64,000 nucleotides of DNA from Candidatus Neomarinimicrobiota bacterium (GTDB lineage Bacteria > Fidelibacterota > UBA2242 > B5-G15), in contig JACDNV010000011.1 of the NCBI GenBank assembly GCA_017656425.1, forward strand, positions 12,549-76,548, given 5' to 3'. The position numbers and the translations under genes were made by a program. The notes under the pieces are model-generated. The model was not told the origin of the DNA, did not search any database, and saw only the letters and a list, made by a program, of their open reading frames with translations. Shown here one piece after another: positions 8,863 through 17,179 of this stretch (position 1 is its first letter; the number at the start of each line of letters is the position of its first letter).

Positions 8863-10641
8863 TTACATATAGAATAGTAACCATGCTATAATTGTTACTG
8901 CAATACCGACAAAAATATTCATTAAAACGCCAATTTTTATAAAATCCATGAACTTATATCCACCAGGTCCATACACCATAAGATTTGTTTGGTATCCAAT
9001 AGGAGTTGCAAAACTGGCTGACGCAGCAATAGCAAGAACAATGAAAAGAGGTCTTGGATTCATGCCGGCAATAGTCGCCGTCGAGTATGCTATTGGGAAC
9101 ATGATTGCAGCCGCGGCATTGTTCGTAATAAGCTCTGTATATATACTTGTCAGAAAAAATATTCCAGCTATAACACCAACTTCACCAAAAATTTGCAAAT
9201 TTCCAATAATGCCCTTTGCAATGAGTTGTGCCAATCCAGAGTTTTCCAGCGCCTTCCCTATACCAAAAGAGCTTGCAATAATCAGTAGAACATTTAAATC
9301 CACAGAGTCCTTTGCTCTATCTAAACTGATAACTCCCACGCCAACCAGTAATACTGCAGCTAATGAAGCAGCCAGAATAAGCGGCAGGATTTTTAAACTC
9401 GCAACGATTATCATTAAAACAAATACAACCGCGGAAAAAATAATTTTCCACTTTGGTTTTGAATAAACATCAACACTTTTCGAAACCAGAGAAAAATCTG
9501 ATTTATTATACCATTTCTTGTCAAAACCATCTTTGGCAAGAAGAAGTAAAGTATCACCGGCTCTTACTACAATATCACCAACCTTCTGCTTGATTCTCTC
9601 CCCGCTTCTATGAATTGCAAGTATTACAGCATCATAGACACTTCTGAAGTTACTTTCTCTTATATTTTTCCCAACAAGATTGGAAGATTGAGAAACCACT
9701 GCTTCATAAAGTTTTAACACATCGGAATCATAATTCGAAAGGTCAAACTCACTATCCTTCACAACTTCCAAACCAGGTATTTTCTGCAAATCAACAATAG
9801 TCTCAGGAAGCCCTGTGAAAAATAACCTATCTCCTTCATATATTTTTTCATCCGGTGATACAGGGGCAATTATTTCTCCCTGTCTTTCAATCTGAAATAA
9901 AAATAATCCCTTAAGATGACGTAATCCAGCGGCATGAATTGTCTTTCCGATATGTGGAAATTGAGAATTTACCTTCATTTCAGTAACAAATTCTCTGGCA
10001 TTTTGGCCAAGGTTCTGAATTATATCTTTACGATCAGGAAGTACTCTTTTCCCAATGAATGCAACCCATAGAATACCCAATAATGCAATCGGCAACCCAA
10101 TCTTGGTAATTTCAAAAAATCCAAAACCTTCTATTCCTCTTTGAATCATCATACCATGAACTACTAAATTTGTACTTGTCCCTATAAGTGTACATACACC
10201 ACCTAAAATTGCTGCATATGAAATAGGTATTAAAATTCTGGATGGAGCAATATCATTTTTCCTTGCCCACCTTTTAACAGCAGGTATTAAAGCTGCAACA
10301 ACAGGAGTATTATTTATAAAGGCTGAAATAAAAGAAACAGGGAACATAAATCTGATATATGTTCTGACTCCGATACCACCTCTGCCTTTTAATAAAATAT
10401 TAATTATGTTATCTATAAGTCCAGATGCTTGTAGGGATGTACTGATTACATATAAAATAGCGACAGTGAGCATCCCTGTATTTGAAAAACCTGCAAAAGC
10501 TTCTCTTATATTAATTACACCACCTAAGGTTAATAAGATAAGGGCAGTAAATACCGTGTATGAAGGCTTAAAATATTCCTTTATAAGAAAAAATGACATT
10601 AAGATTAAAATTGTAGCTGTATAAATCAACTGGAAATTCAT
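8863..10641 (-). CDS. SLC13/DASS permease with two TrkA-C (RCK_C) domains
   Basis: 592-residue inner-membrane carrier. Two halves of transmembrane helices (about 1-200 and 400-592) flank two cytoplasmic RCK_C domains near 225-310 and 315-395. Family motifs include FINNTPVVAALIP near 107-119 and TELITNNAAAAIMFPIA in the second half, plus GTSTNLVVHGMM and GYQTNLMVYGPGGY. Plant and algal SAC1-like relatives transport sulfate. The gene follows sat-cysC with a 1-bp gap, so sulfate is the likely substrate, but this is inferred from context. Confidence 0.9.
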   Translation of the reverse strand: MNFQLIYTATILILMSFFLIKEYFKPSYTVFTALILLTLGGVINIREAFAGFSNTGMLTVAILYVISTSLQASGLIDNIINILLKGRGGIGVRTYIRFMFPVSFISAFINNTPVVAALIPAVKRWARKNDIAPSRILIPISYAAILGGVCTLIGTSTNLVVHGMMIQRGIEGFGFFEITKIGLPIALLGILWVAFIGKRVLPDRKDIIQNLGQNAREFVTEMKVNSQFPHIGKTIHAAGLRHLKGLFLFQIERQGEIIAPVSPDEKIYEGDRLFFTGLPETIVDLQKIPGLEVVKDSEFDLSNYDSDVLKLYEAVVSQSSNLVGKNIRESNFRSVYDAVILAIHRSGERIKQKVGDIVVRAGDTLLLLAKDGFDKKWYNKSDFSLVSKSVDVYSKPKWKIIFSAVVFVLMIIVASLKILPLILAASLAAVLLVGVGVISLDRAKDSVDLNVLLIIASSFGIGKALENSGLAQLIAKGIIGNLQIFGEVGVIAGIFFLTSIYTELITNNAAAAIMFPIAYSTATIAGMNPRPLFIVLAIAASASFATPIGYQTNLMVYGPGGYKFMDFIKIGVLMNIFVGIAVTIIAWLLFYM

Positions 10642-10642
10642 A

Positions 10643-12649
10643 TTAGAACTGGTCAGGGTTTATAATCATATTGGCTTTTAGATAATCAATAATTTTCTTA
10701 ACAGATTCGTTTACATCTAACCTATCAGTTTCGATTACTATTTCAGGGTTATCAGGTTCTTCATAAGGAGCTGATATCCCTGTAAATTCTTTTATCTCTC
10801 CCAATCTGGCTTTTTTATATAATCCCTTTACGTCTCTTTTTTCACATATCTCAAGCGGAGCTTTTACATACACTTCAATAAACTCACCTTCTTTTAAAAG
10901 ATTTCTTGCTCTTTGTCTATCTTTTTTATATGGAGATATAAAAGAGGTAATGACAATAAATCCGGCGTCAGCAAAAAGTTTTGCTACCTCCCCAATTCTG
11001 CGGATATTTTCTTCTCTATCCTCAGGTGAAAAACCGAGGTCACTATTTAGCCCATGTCTTATATTATCACCATCAAGAATATAAACATTACATCCAGCAT
11101 CAAAAAGTCTCCTTTGCAACTCAGTAGCAATGGTCGACTTTCCACTCCCCGAAAGACCTGTCAACCATATTACAACTGCCCTATGTCCGTTCCTTTTTTC
11201 CCTATCCTCCTTCATTATTTTGGTATCATGCCAAATCACAATCTTTTCATCTTTATTATTATTTTTCTGGTAATAATCCATCAAAATATCAGCCACCTCT
11301 TTTCTCATAACCCGTTCATCAATGGGTTTCCCTTCCTGCAATCTTTTACGAAGCTCCTTCCCAGATATTGAAATGATTTTATAACCTTTATCCTTGTATT
11401 CGTCAACAAGCCTCACCTTTCCCAGTTCTTCAAAATACGCAGCATATCCAACTCTAAAAGGTTTTATTTCAAGTTTTCCACGTAATTTATCAAACTTCTC
11501 TTGAGCCTCAAAGTCACCCCATATTGGAGTCCCATCGTCAAAGGGAGCGTCAGCATGTTTCCTCCCAATTATGATATCCGTAAACCCATAATTCTGCCTA
11601 TAAATTGCATGCATAATTGCTTCTTTGGGACCAGCATAAAACATTTTCATATCCATTGCAATCAATATCACCTGATCCGTTAGATCATAGCCAACCTTTT
11701 TCCATAGCTCATCATCCTTGTCTCCAAGACCAAGTAATTTATTCTCTATTAAGGTAATATATGTTTCCATTCGTACTTCAGCTGGGACATCGTCACTTTT
11801 TGTTGCTCCTATCAGTGGGTTCAGTGCAGCTCCCGCAAAATATCCTTGTCTTGTAAGTTGCTCAAGCGCATATACTATTGTGTATTCATGTGCTCTGTGC
11901 AATGCATTTCTTGTCTGAAATGCTACAATCCTATCCCACCCTCTCTTTTTGAATAAATTCCTTGTCTGACGAGGTGACATCAAATATTTTTCATATTTAT
12001 TTGATCTTGGCCTTCGGAACGCCCATATTTTTCCACCTATAAGGTAATCCCTTGGATCATCATTAAATATTCTTGCCCCTGGATGGTCAGTTCTTTCTGT
12101 TTGATAGACAATACAATTGTATTTCCTTTTATCAAAATAAAAAATGTCTTCAATTTTCAATAGACCTATTATTTCTCCTTTTTCTGTCCTTACCAGGACA
12201 GTATCCCCCTCCTGAAAATTTTCTATCTCTTCTGTCGAAGTAGGGAACGATATAGGAATTGTCCATGCGTATCTCTGTCCATTCCTTACTATCACCTCCT
12301 CATCTAAAACTCTATTAAACTCTTCAGAATTCATTGGTCCTTCAAGAGGTGATAAAACACCATCCGCAATTCTATAAAATATAGAAACATCAGCATCCGA
12401 TATACTGTAAATCTTAAAATCTTTAGAATTTTTAATAATATAATCTTTCTCATAATCTGGCAGGAATCTATCTACAAGGCCACATCCTCCATGTGGTTTT
12501 GGTATCGTCTTGTATTCACGAAGTCGCCGAAGGCGATTTCCCGAAGGGCAAGCGAAGCGCAGAGTGAATACTTTGTTAGGAGCTGTGGCGTTCCTTCGTG
12601 AATACAACATTGCAAAATGAAGATTGCAATGTGCAAATTGCAAAGTCAT
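10643..12649 (-). CDS. Bifunctional sulfate adenylyltransferase / adenylylsulfate kinase, interrupted at its 5' end
   Basis: Sat-CysC fusion making APS and then PAPS from sulfate. The Sat domain spans about 49-470 ([12 protein letters not shown], then [16 protein letters not shown]). The APS kinase domain follows from about 487 ([10 protein letters not shown]-loop, [11 protein letters not shown]). The conserved start of Sat, [15 protein letters not shown], begins only at residue 49. Residues 1-48 are encoded by the inserted four-helix element (12508-13051) and do not resemble any Sat. Translation can start at ATG 12649, which has AAGGAGG ending 6 bases upstream inside the four-helix gene, and overlaps that gene's stop as ATGA. 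The ancestral start is probably ATG 13057. The QTRNP motif reads QTRNA here. Confidence 0.9.
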   Translation of the reverse strand: MTLQFAHCNLHFAMLYSRRNATAPNKVFTLRFACPSGNRLRRLREYKTIPKPHGGCGLVDRFLPDYEKDYIIKNSKDFKIYSISDADVSIFYRIADGVLSPLEGPMNSEEFNRVLDEEVIVRNGQRYAWTIPISFPTSTEEIENFQEGDTVLVRTEKGEIIGLLKIEDIFYFDKRKYNCIVYQTERTDHPGARIFNDDPRDYLIGGKIWAFRRPRSNKYEKYLMSPRQTRNLFKKRGWDRIVAFQTRNALHRAHEYTIVYALEQLTRQGYFAGAALNPLIGATKSDDVPAEVRMETYITLIENKLLGLGDKDDELWKKVGYDLTDQVILIAMDMKMFYAGPKEAIMHAIYRQNYGFTDIIIGRKHADAPFDDGTPIWGDFEAQEKFDKLRGKLEIKPFRVGYAAYFEELGKVRLVDEYKDKGYKIISISGKELRKRLQEGKPIDERVMRKEVADILMDYYQKNNNKDEKIVIWHDTKIMKEDREKRNGHRAVVIWLTGLSGSGKSTIATELQRRLFDAGCNVYILDGDNIRHGLNSDLGFSPEDREENIRRIGEVAKLFADAGFIVITSFISPYKKDRQRARNLLKEGEFIEVYVKAPLEICEKRDVKGLYKKARLGEIKEFTGISAPYEEPDNPEIVIETDRLDVNESVKKIIDYLKANMIINPDQF
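12510..12607. repeat. Inverted repeat enclosing nested GC-rich hairpins at the left end of the element
   Basis: A perfect 13-bp inverted repeat, TTGTATTCACGAA at 12510-12522 and its complement at 12595-12607, encloses short stems: TCGCC-GAA-GGCGA, CCC-GAA-GGG and GCG-AA-GCGC, each with a GAA or AA loop. A further GTGAATAC copy lies at 12564-12571. The region is markedly GC-richer than the surrounding genome. It could fold as a branched structure in DNA or RNA and is part of the element terminus. On the minus strand it is also translated as part of the Sat N-terminal extension. Confidence 0.7.
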
Positions 12650-13020
12650 TTTCCCCCTCCTTTCGCAGTGATTACCGATTTTGCAACAATTTTGATCAAT
12701 TCGTTTGATTCAGCCAATAATGGTTGTAGCTCATTGCCAGAAATTAAGTCGCTTCTCTCCACCAGTTTCAGCCAATATAAAGACTCTCGTAATTCCTTCA
12801 AGACGAGTTGCATCTTATCTATAAAATCGGCTCTACTTTCTGCTCCACATGCCTCTTCATAATTTGCCCCAGAAGACGAAGCAGCTCGCATTAGCTGATT
12901 TGCTATGTACCGTCCCACAGCAGTCCTTTTAAGTCTAACTGTCAATTTAATGCTACTTGCTGCGAACTCTAATAGCCGTTCTGATAAATCGCTTCTATTT
13001 TTGCATTTTTCAATTTGCAT
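12646..13020 (-). CDS. Four-helix-bundle protein (S23 / IVS family)
   Basis: 124 residues with the clear family pattern: [18 protein letters not shown], then [46 protein letters not shown] and [12 protein letters not shown]. Relatives are encoded in intervening sequences of 23S rRNA genes, and the fold is shared with the Avd protein of diversity-generating retroelements. Molecular function is not established. Its ATG overlaps the 15-codon leader that starts at the host sat ATG. Its last codons (GGGK then stop) encode the RBS used by the next ATG, with an ATGA overlap at 12646-12649. There is no RBS of its own at the start, so translational coupling to the leader is likely. Confidence 0.93.
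   Translation of the reverse strand: MQIEKCKNRSDLSERLLEFAASSIKLTVRLKRTAVGRYIANQLMRAASSSGANYEEACGAESRADFIDKMQLVLKELRESLYWLKLVERSDLISGNELQPLLAESNELIKIVAKSVITAKGGGK
12650..12661 (-). promoter_or_regulatory. Ribosome binding site inside the four-helix gene that restarts sat translation
   Basis: AGGAGG at 12656-12661 followed by six bases and then ATG at 12649-12647. The purines also encode the C-terminal Gly-Gly-Gly-Lys of the four-helix protein. This site decides the present start of the Sat-CysC frame. Confidence 0.7.
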
Positions 13021-13057
13021 TCTGCATTCTGCATTGAGACATTGCGCTTAACGACAT
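13010..13057 (-). CDS. 15-codon leader ORF from the ancestral sat start codon
   Basis: The ATG at 13057 is preceded by GGAGGAG at 13062-13068, a strong ribosome site and almost certainly the original sat start. After two codons it enters the inserted element and reads [15 protein letters not shown] then TGA at 13012-13010. The stop lies within the first codons of the four-helix gene (ATG at 13020), an overlap of 11 bases. This arrangement suits termination and re-initiation. Whether the peptide itself matters is unknown. Confidence 0.65.
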   Translation of the reverse strand: MSLSAMSQCRMQNAN

Positions 13058-13125
13058 TAAACTCCTCCGTCTATACAAAATAAGTTGTCTACAGTAAAGT
13101 ATTTTAATTTCTTGTTAGGGTTTGT

Positions 13126-13137
13126 TATAGATCTATA
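13126..13137. promoter_or_regulatory. Perfect 12-bp palindrome upstream of sat
   Basis: TATAGATCTATA lies in the 110-bp gap between the tyrosine-kinase stop codon (13168) and the ancestral sat ATG (13057). It may be an operator for the sulfate genes. AT-rich palindromes also arise by chance in this genome, and I see no promoter hexamers with good spacing around it. Confidence 0.3.
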
Positions 13138-13167
13138 TAGCAAAATATAACTATACTACCTTTTGCT

Positions 13168-15552
13168 TTATCGAATCTTCGACCTAAATATATTCCTGGT
13201 TAGCTCACTGCCTGTCTTCTTCTTTCTTTTCTTTTTCTTTCCCCCGTCGCCATAGTAATGGTAGTAATAATAGTAGTAACTACCATATCCAGCCGAAACA
13301 CTCACCTCATTCAATACTGCCCCTATGACATTACAATTAACGTGTGATAGTAATTCCATGGTACGTTGTAACGCTGCCGAATCAGTTTTGTTTGCCCTGA
13401 CAACAAGTACAATACCATCTGTTATTTTCGCCAGAACGGTCGCATCGGTTACCGCTATTACTGGAGGTGTATCAAATATTATAATATCATATGTCTTTTT
13501 CAATTCTTCTAAAATCACCAGCATTCTATTTGAGGCAAGTAATTCAGATGGGTTTGGCGGTGTCTCACCACATGGAACTAAATAAAGATTATCTATTTCT
13601 GTTTCACTAATTACATTATTTAAAGGCACCATATCAAGAATTGCATGTGCTATTCCGGGTTCCTTCGATATACCAAACACCTTATGGAGTATTGGCTTTC
13701 TAAGGTCTGAATCAATCAATATTGTTTTTCTACCCAAATTGGCAAAAGTAATTGCTAAATTAGCTGCTGTTGTTGACTTTCCTTCACCGGGACCGGAACT
13801 CGACACAATCATCGTCTGAACGGGCTTGTCCGGGCTTGAGAATTGAATGTTTGTTCGCAGTGTTCTGTATGACTCAGCAACAGAGGATTTTGGATCGTAG
13901 TGCGTCACTAGCCTGGCTTTCAAACTCTCTCCACTTTCATAATCCTGCGATACCTTCTGAAATTTATCTAAAGCAGTTCTGACATCTATCTCAGGCACAA
14001 TCCCTATCGCTGATAAACCATAATTTTGTAACTCCTCTGCGGTCTTTATAGATCTATCAAAATATTCCCTAACAAAGGCAAAACCAACACCTAAAAATAC
14101 ACCTACAAGTAACCCAAGTATAAGGTTTAATTTTTTATTGGGCTTTACAGGCTTTTCCGGTGGTATAGCAGGGTCAACTATTCTCACATTACTCATCTTA
14201 CTTGCTTCAGTAATTCTTGATTCCTGATACTTTGTCTTTAGTAGCATATATAACTTATCATTTACCTGTCTTTCTCTATCAAGGCGAGCATACATTAAAC
14301 TCTTCTCAGGGAGTTTATTAAATTCTTTGTTATATCTATCTACCATATTTTTATATTCTTTGGACTTTGTTTCAAGCTCAATTAACGCTACCTGATTAAA
14401 AAAAACATCCCTCACTAATTCCATCGATATTTTAGACTGGTCTTCGGTAGTTATACCATAATTGGTCATTCTCTGTGCTTCAGCAACTAATTTCTCTTTT
14501 AACTGATTTATCCTTTTGTCATATTCTCTTATCACATCACTATTTGGTTCATACCCGTGAGTAACAATTGCAGCTGCTTTCTCGGCTTCCACTTCCGCTA
14601 TCACTTTTTTTAATTGCTCTATAAGAGGATTAGAAATATTTATTGCTTCCTGTACAATCCACTTCTCTCTTTCGTTCAATAGTCTTTGTTGATTATCTAA
14701 TTTTTTTCTCAAAGCCTGAACCTGGGCTACAGTAGCATAGTATTCCGCTTCAATTGAGGTCATCTGGTCTATTAATGTCTTCGCAGCCTCCTCAAGTGCA
14801 AAGACACCCTGCTTTTCTTGAAATTCTTTTAACCTTTCCTCAGCTCTTTGCAAATCCCTTTCAACTTTTTTTAGTTGCTCTTCAAGAAAATTCTTGGTTT
14901 CTACTACCTCGCTCCTGTTAAACTCAAGGTCCATTTCATAATATTCCTGAGCAATCGTATTGGCGATTAGCGACGCCTCCACCGGATCAAAAGAACGCAC
15001 TATAATGCGAATTGCCTCTGTCTCTCTAATAGGCTCTATCTTCATAGATTCGTGAAGCTTCTTTACAAAATATCTATCTAAGGTATCCTCTTCAGCTAGC
15101 TCTTCCCCAGCACCAAATATTCTTTTTACTGCATCTTTTAGACCAGCTAATCTTTCCATTATATTCAAGCCAGGTGTTTTAAGCTCTCTTGTTTCAAGAA
15201 GGTACAGACTATCAGAATATGGTGAATTCTTTAAAGATTTTATTACTCTTCTTCCAAGAGCAAAACTTTTCAATACCTCCACTTCATTATTTACCTTCAA
15301 ATATTGACTGGGCATAAATGGTGATGTGAAAAGAGTAGCCTGCCCCTGAGGGGAAACAAGCATCACAAGAGCCTTCGCTTCATATTGAGGTGGAGCGGTA
15401 AATGTAAAATAAACAGTAGCAGCTAGAACAATTAATATTATCGTTATGATAATCCATCTATTCCTATATAAGACACTAATATAGTCCCTCAGACTTATCT
15501 CTTTCTCATCAAAACCATTCTGTGATTTTATATTTAAATTATCACCATTCAT
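13168..15552 (-). CDS. Wzc-type polysaccharide co-polymerase / bacterial tyrosine autokinase
   Basis: 794 residues. A Wzz domain (about 20-110) with a transmembrane helix near 32-50 is followed by long coiled coils (about 215-300 and 390-430), a GNVR-like segment and a second membrane helix near 480. The cytoplasmic BY-kinase has Walker A GPGEGKSTT, Walker A' ILIDSDLRKP and Walker B IIIFDTPPV. A tyrosine cluster (YGSYYYYYYHYYGDGG) precedes a lysine-rich tail. It controls chain length and export of capsule or exopolysaccharide by cycles of autophosphorylation. It lies just upstream of the sulfate and sugar-nucleotide genes, fitting a surface-polysaccharide block. Confidence 0.93.
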   Translation of the reverse strand: MNGDNLNIKSQNGFDEKEISLRDYISVLYRNRWIIITIILIVLAATVYFTFTAPPQYEAKALVMLVSPQGQATLFTSPFMPSQYLKVNNEVEVLKSFALGRRVIKSLKNSPYSDSLYLLETRELKTPGLNIMERLAGLKDAVKRIFGAGEELAEEDTLDRYFVKKLHESMKIEPIRETEAIRIIVRSFDPVEASLIANTIAQEYYEMDLEFNRSEVVETKNFLEEQLKKVERDLQRAEERLKEFQEKQGVFALEEAAKTLIDQMTSIEAEYYATVAQVQALRKKLDNQQRLLNEREKWIVQEAINISNPLIEQLKKVIAEVEAEKAAAIVTHGYEPNSDVIREYDKRINQLKEKLVAEAQRMTNYGITTEDQSKISMELVRDVFFNQVALIELETKSKEYKNMVDRYNKEFNKLPEKSLMYARLDRERQVNDKLYMLLKTKYQESRITEASKMSNVRIVDPAIPPEKPVKPNKKLNLILGLLVGVFLGVGFAFVREYFDRSIKTAEELQNYGLSAIGIVPEIDVRTALDKFQKVSQDYESGESLKARLVTHYDPKSSVAESYRTLRTNIQFSSPDKPVQTMIVSSSGPGEGKSTTAANLAITFANLGRKTILIDSDLRKPILHKVFGISKEPGIAHAILDMVPLNNVISETEIDNLYLVPCGETPPNPSELLASNRMLVILEELKKTYDIIIFDTPPVIAVTDATVLAKITDGIVLVVRANKTDSAALQRTMELLSHVNCNVIGAVLNEVSVSAGYGSYYYYYYHYYGDGGKKKKRKKKTGSELTRNIFRSKIR

Positions 15553-16526
15553 TTATATCCACCATAAATTTCCACATTTCTTAACCTTACGTTTAACTTA
15601 ATAAAATAATACAATCCAAGCAACGTTAATGTGACAAATCCCACACCATGTAATACAATAGAAAATCCCTGGGAAACATCTCTCGAATAACCTAAATATA
15701 ACATCACTCCTATTACTCCTGCATGAAAAGTACCAATATATCCGGGAGCAGATGGTATAGAAACTGCGATAGAAGATGCAAAAAACAATAAAATAATTTC
15801 TTTAAATCCAATATATATATTATACGATAAACCAATGGTATATATAAACAAAATACTCAGAAACCAAACCAAAAAGGAAAAAAAGGCTAAACTCACCTTT
15901 CTTTTAACCATAATCAACGATCTCAAACCACCCAATAATTTTAAAATTCTTTCCCCAATCCCTTTATCCAATTTATTGATTTGATTTACAATCATTGAGT
16001 AATTCTTCTCTCTTATAAACAAAAAAATATAACCTAAAACTAACAAAAACACAAATAATATCAATCCGTATATAGCAATAGTATTTATCCACACAGGTAT
16101 ATCATGTATTAACAGTAAAGCAAGTAAGAATATAGTTATAAACACTATCGTATCAATCGTTCTTTCTACAATAACCGTCCCGAATATCGACATTTTAGAC
16201 GTATTTTCATTATCACCCAATACGTATGCGCGTAATATTTCACCCATTCTGAAAGGAAACACATTATTCCCAAAATAACCTATGGCAGTAGCACCAAAAA
16301 CCTTACGCAAATCTATTACCTTGACTTCATCCAGAATTATCTTCCATCTTACTGCCCTAAAAAATATATTCACAATTTGTAATATTATAGAAAGTACAAG
16401 CATAAAAATATTTACATCTGATAAACTTTTAGCAAACTGTGAAAAGTCAAAATTCTTGAAACCCAGGTAAATCCCAAGAGCACTTATCATCAAACCGACT
16501 ATAGTCCTAACAAAATTTTTGCTAAT
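15549..16526 (-). CDS. Lysylphosphatidylglycerol synthase TM-like (UPF0104/AglD-type) membrane protein
   Basis: Integral membrane protein with about seven to eight helices. FRAVRWKIILDE near the N-terminus, FGNNVFPFRMGEILRAY and PSAPGYIGTFHAGVIG are the family hallmarks. It may be a glycolipid- or polysaccharide-linked flippase-type component. The gene overlaps the Wzc start by 4 bp. Start is uncertain: TTG 16493 and ATG 16490 lack a ribosome site and would cut the first helix short. The in-frame ATT at 16526 has AGAGG six bases upstream and restores that helix; I give that longer form. Confidence 0.78.
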   Translation of the reverse strand: MSKNFVRTIVGLMISALGIYLGFKNFDFSQFAKSLSDVNIFMLVLSIILQIVNIFFRAVRWKIILDEVKVIDLRKVFGATAIGYFGNNVFPFRMGEILRAYVLGDNENTSKMSIFGTVIVERTIDTIVFITIFLLALLLIHDIPVWINTIAIYGLILFVFLLVLGYIFLFIREKNYSMIVNQINKLDKGIGERILKLLGGLRSLIMVKRKVSLAFFSFLVWFLSILFIYTIGLSYNIYIGFKEIILLFFASSIAVSIPSAPGYIGTFHAGVIGVMLYLGYSRDVSQGFSIVLHGVGFVTLTLLGLYYFIKLNVRLRNVEIYGGYK

Positions 16527-16528
16527 CT

Positions 16529-17161
16529 TTAACCTCTTAAATCAACAAGAGTTTTTATAAATAGATTTTTTGTATCGAATAAATCTTCAGGAACATTTGT
16601 AAATTGGGTTTTGTATATTTTCATAACATATCTTACATGTTCTATATCTATGTAGCTGATTTCCCGAATCTCGCTACTACCTTCATCAATCAAAACTTTT
16701 ATGTCTTTAAAATATAGCTCACCATACCTATAGCTTAAATTTAAAACCCTATTATGTTTCATCTCTTCGATAGAAAGCAATCTAAAATTTCTATAGTTTC
16801 CGATAAATATATCATGCACAAGTCTTAATGCTGATGTGGTATCGAAATTTTCCACAACTAGTTGACTATCGTTATATGTGTAGGTATATAAATATTTACC
16901 ATTACAAATAATTACCTGATCAGGAAAATCGATACGAAACTTATTCCGATTGATATACAGTAAGCACCTCTCAACAGAACTCGTATCATCGTTGTCTATT
17001 TGTATTGCCTCAATATCTAACTTCACATTGTTTTGAACAAAATACTTATTCCTAATTGACGAAAATTCCTTCTCCAATAGCTGAGATTGAGCAGATATCA
17101 AAGATACCATTAGAATAAAATATAAAAATACATATCCTTTTATAAAAAATTTGCCAATCAT
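16529..17161 (-). CDS. lolA: LolA-like outer-membrane lipoprotein carrier protein
   Basis: 210 residues with an N-terminal signal sequence (YVFLYFILMVSLISAQS). The rest matches the LolA half-barrel layout: an N-terminal helix (LLEKEFSSIRNKYF), strands with SSVERCLLYINRNKFRIDFP and ICNGKYLYTYTYNDSQLVVE, and a hinge segment near 110-130. It should carry lipoproteins through the periplasm. It lies 18 bp after ftsK, a neighbour pair seen in many bacteria. Confidence 0.8.
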   Translation of the reverse strand: MIGKFFIKGYVFLYFILMVSLISAQSQLLEKEFSSIRNKYFVQNNVKLDIEAIQIDNDDTSSVERCLLYINRNKFRIDFPDQVIICNGKYLYTYTYNDSQLVVENFDTTSALRLVHDIFIGNYRNFRLLSIEEMKHNRVLNLSYRYGELYFKDIKVLIDEGSSEIREISYIDIEHVRYVMKIYKTQFTNVPEDLFDTKNLFIKTLVDLRG

Positions 17162-17179
17162 CTTATATCTAATATTTTA

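Larger units (their letters stand above)
12508..13051 (-). mobile_element. Inserted four-helix-bundle (S23/IVS-type) element within sat
   Basis: A 544-bp insertion bounded on both sides by CG (12506-12507 and 13052-13053). Minus strand: the host RBS and ATG TC lead into the right end (CGTTAAGCGC), then the four-helix gene, then the left end (TGAATACAAGACG) and straight into ATA CCA AAA of sat. Deleting element plus one CG (546 bp) gives ATG TCG ATA CCA AAA, restoring the normal Sat N-terminus in frame. Both ends recur in mini-units at 63627-64000, where a right end meets a left end with a single shared CG. That independently defines the boundaries. No transposase or recombinase is encoded, so any movement must rely on outside functions. 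Confidence 0.85.

Noticed and set aside
8948-9466. A 172-codon plus-strand ORF within the SLC13 gene
   Set aside because: It lies antisense to a well-supported permease and reflects its codon bias.
12571-12590. TTTGTTAGGAGC in the element considered as an integron attC core
   Set aside because: It resembles a GTTRRRY core, but the last base does not fit, the partner core is missing, and insertion is at a start codon with a CG junction rather than at an attI site.
13047-13092. TTTACT-17-TATAGA as the sat promoter
   Set aside because: Its predicted start falls inside the ribosome site of the ancestral ATG, so it would not make a usable leader.
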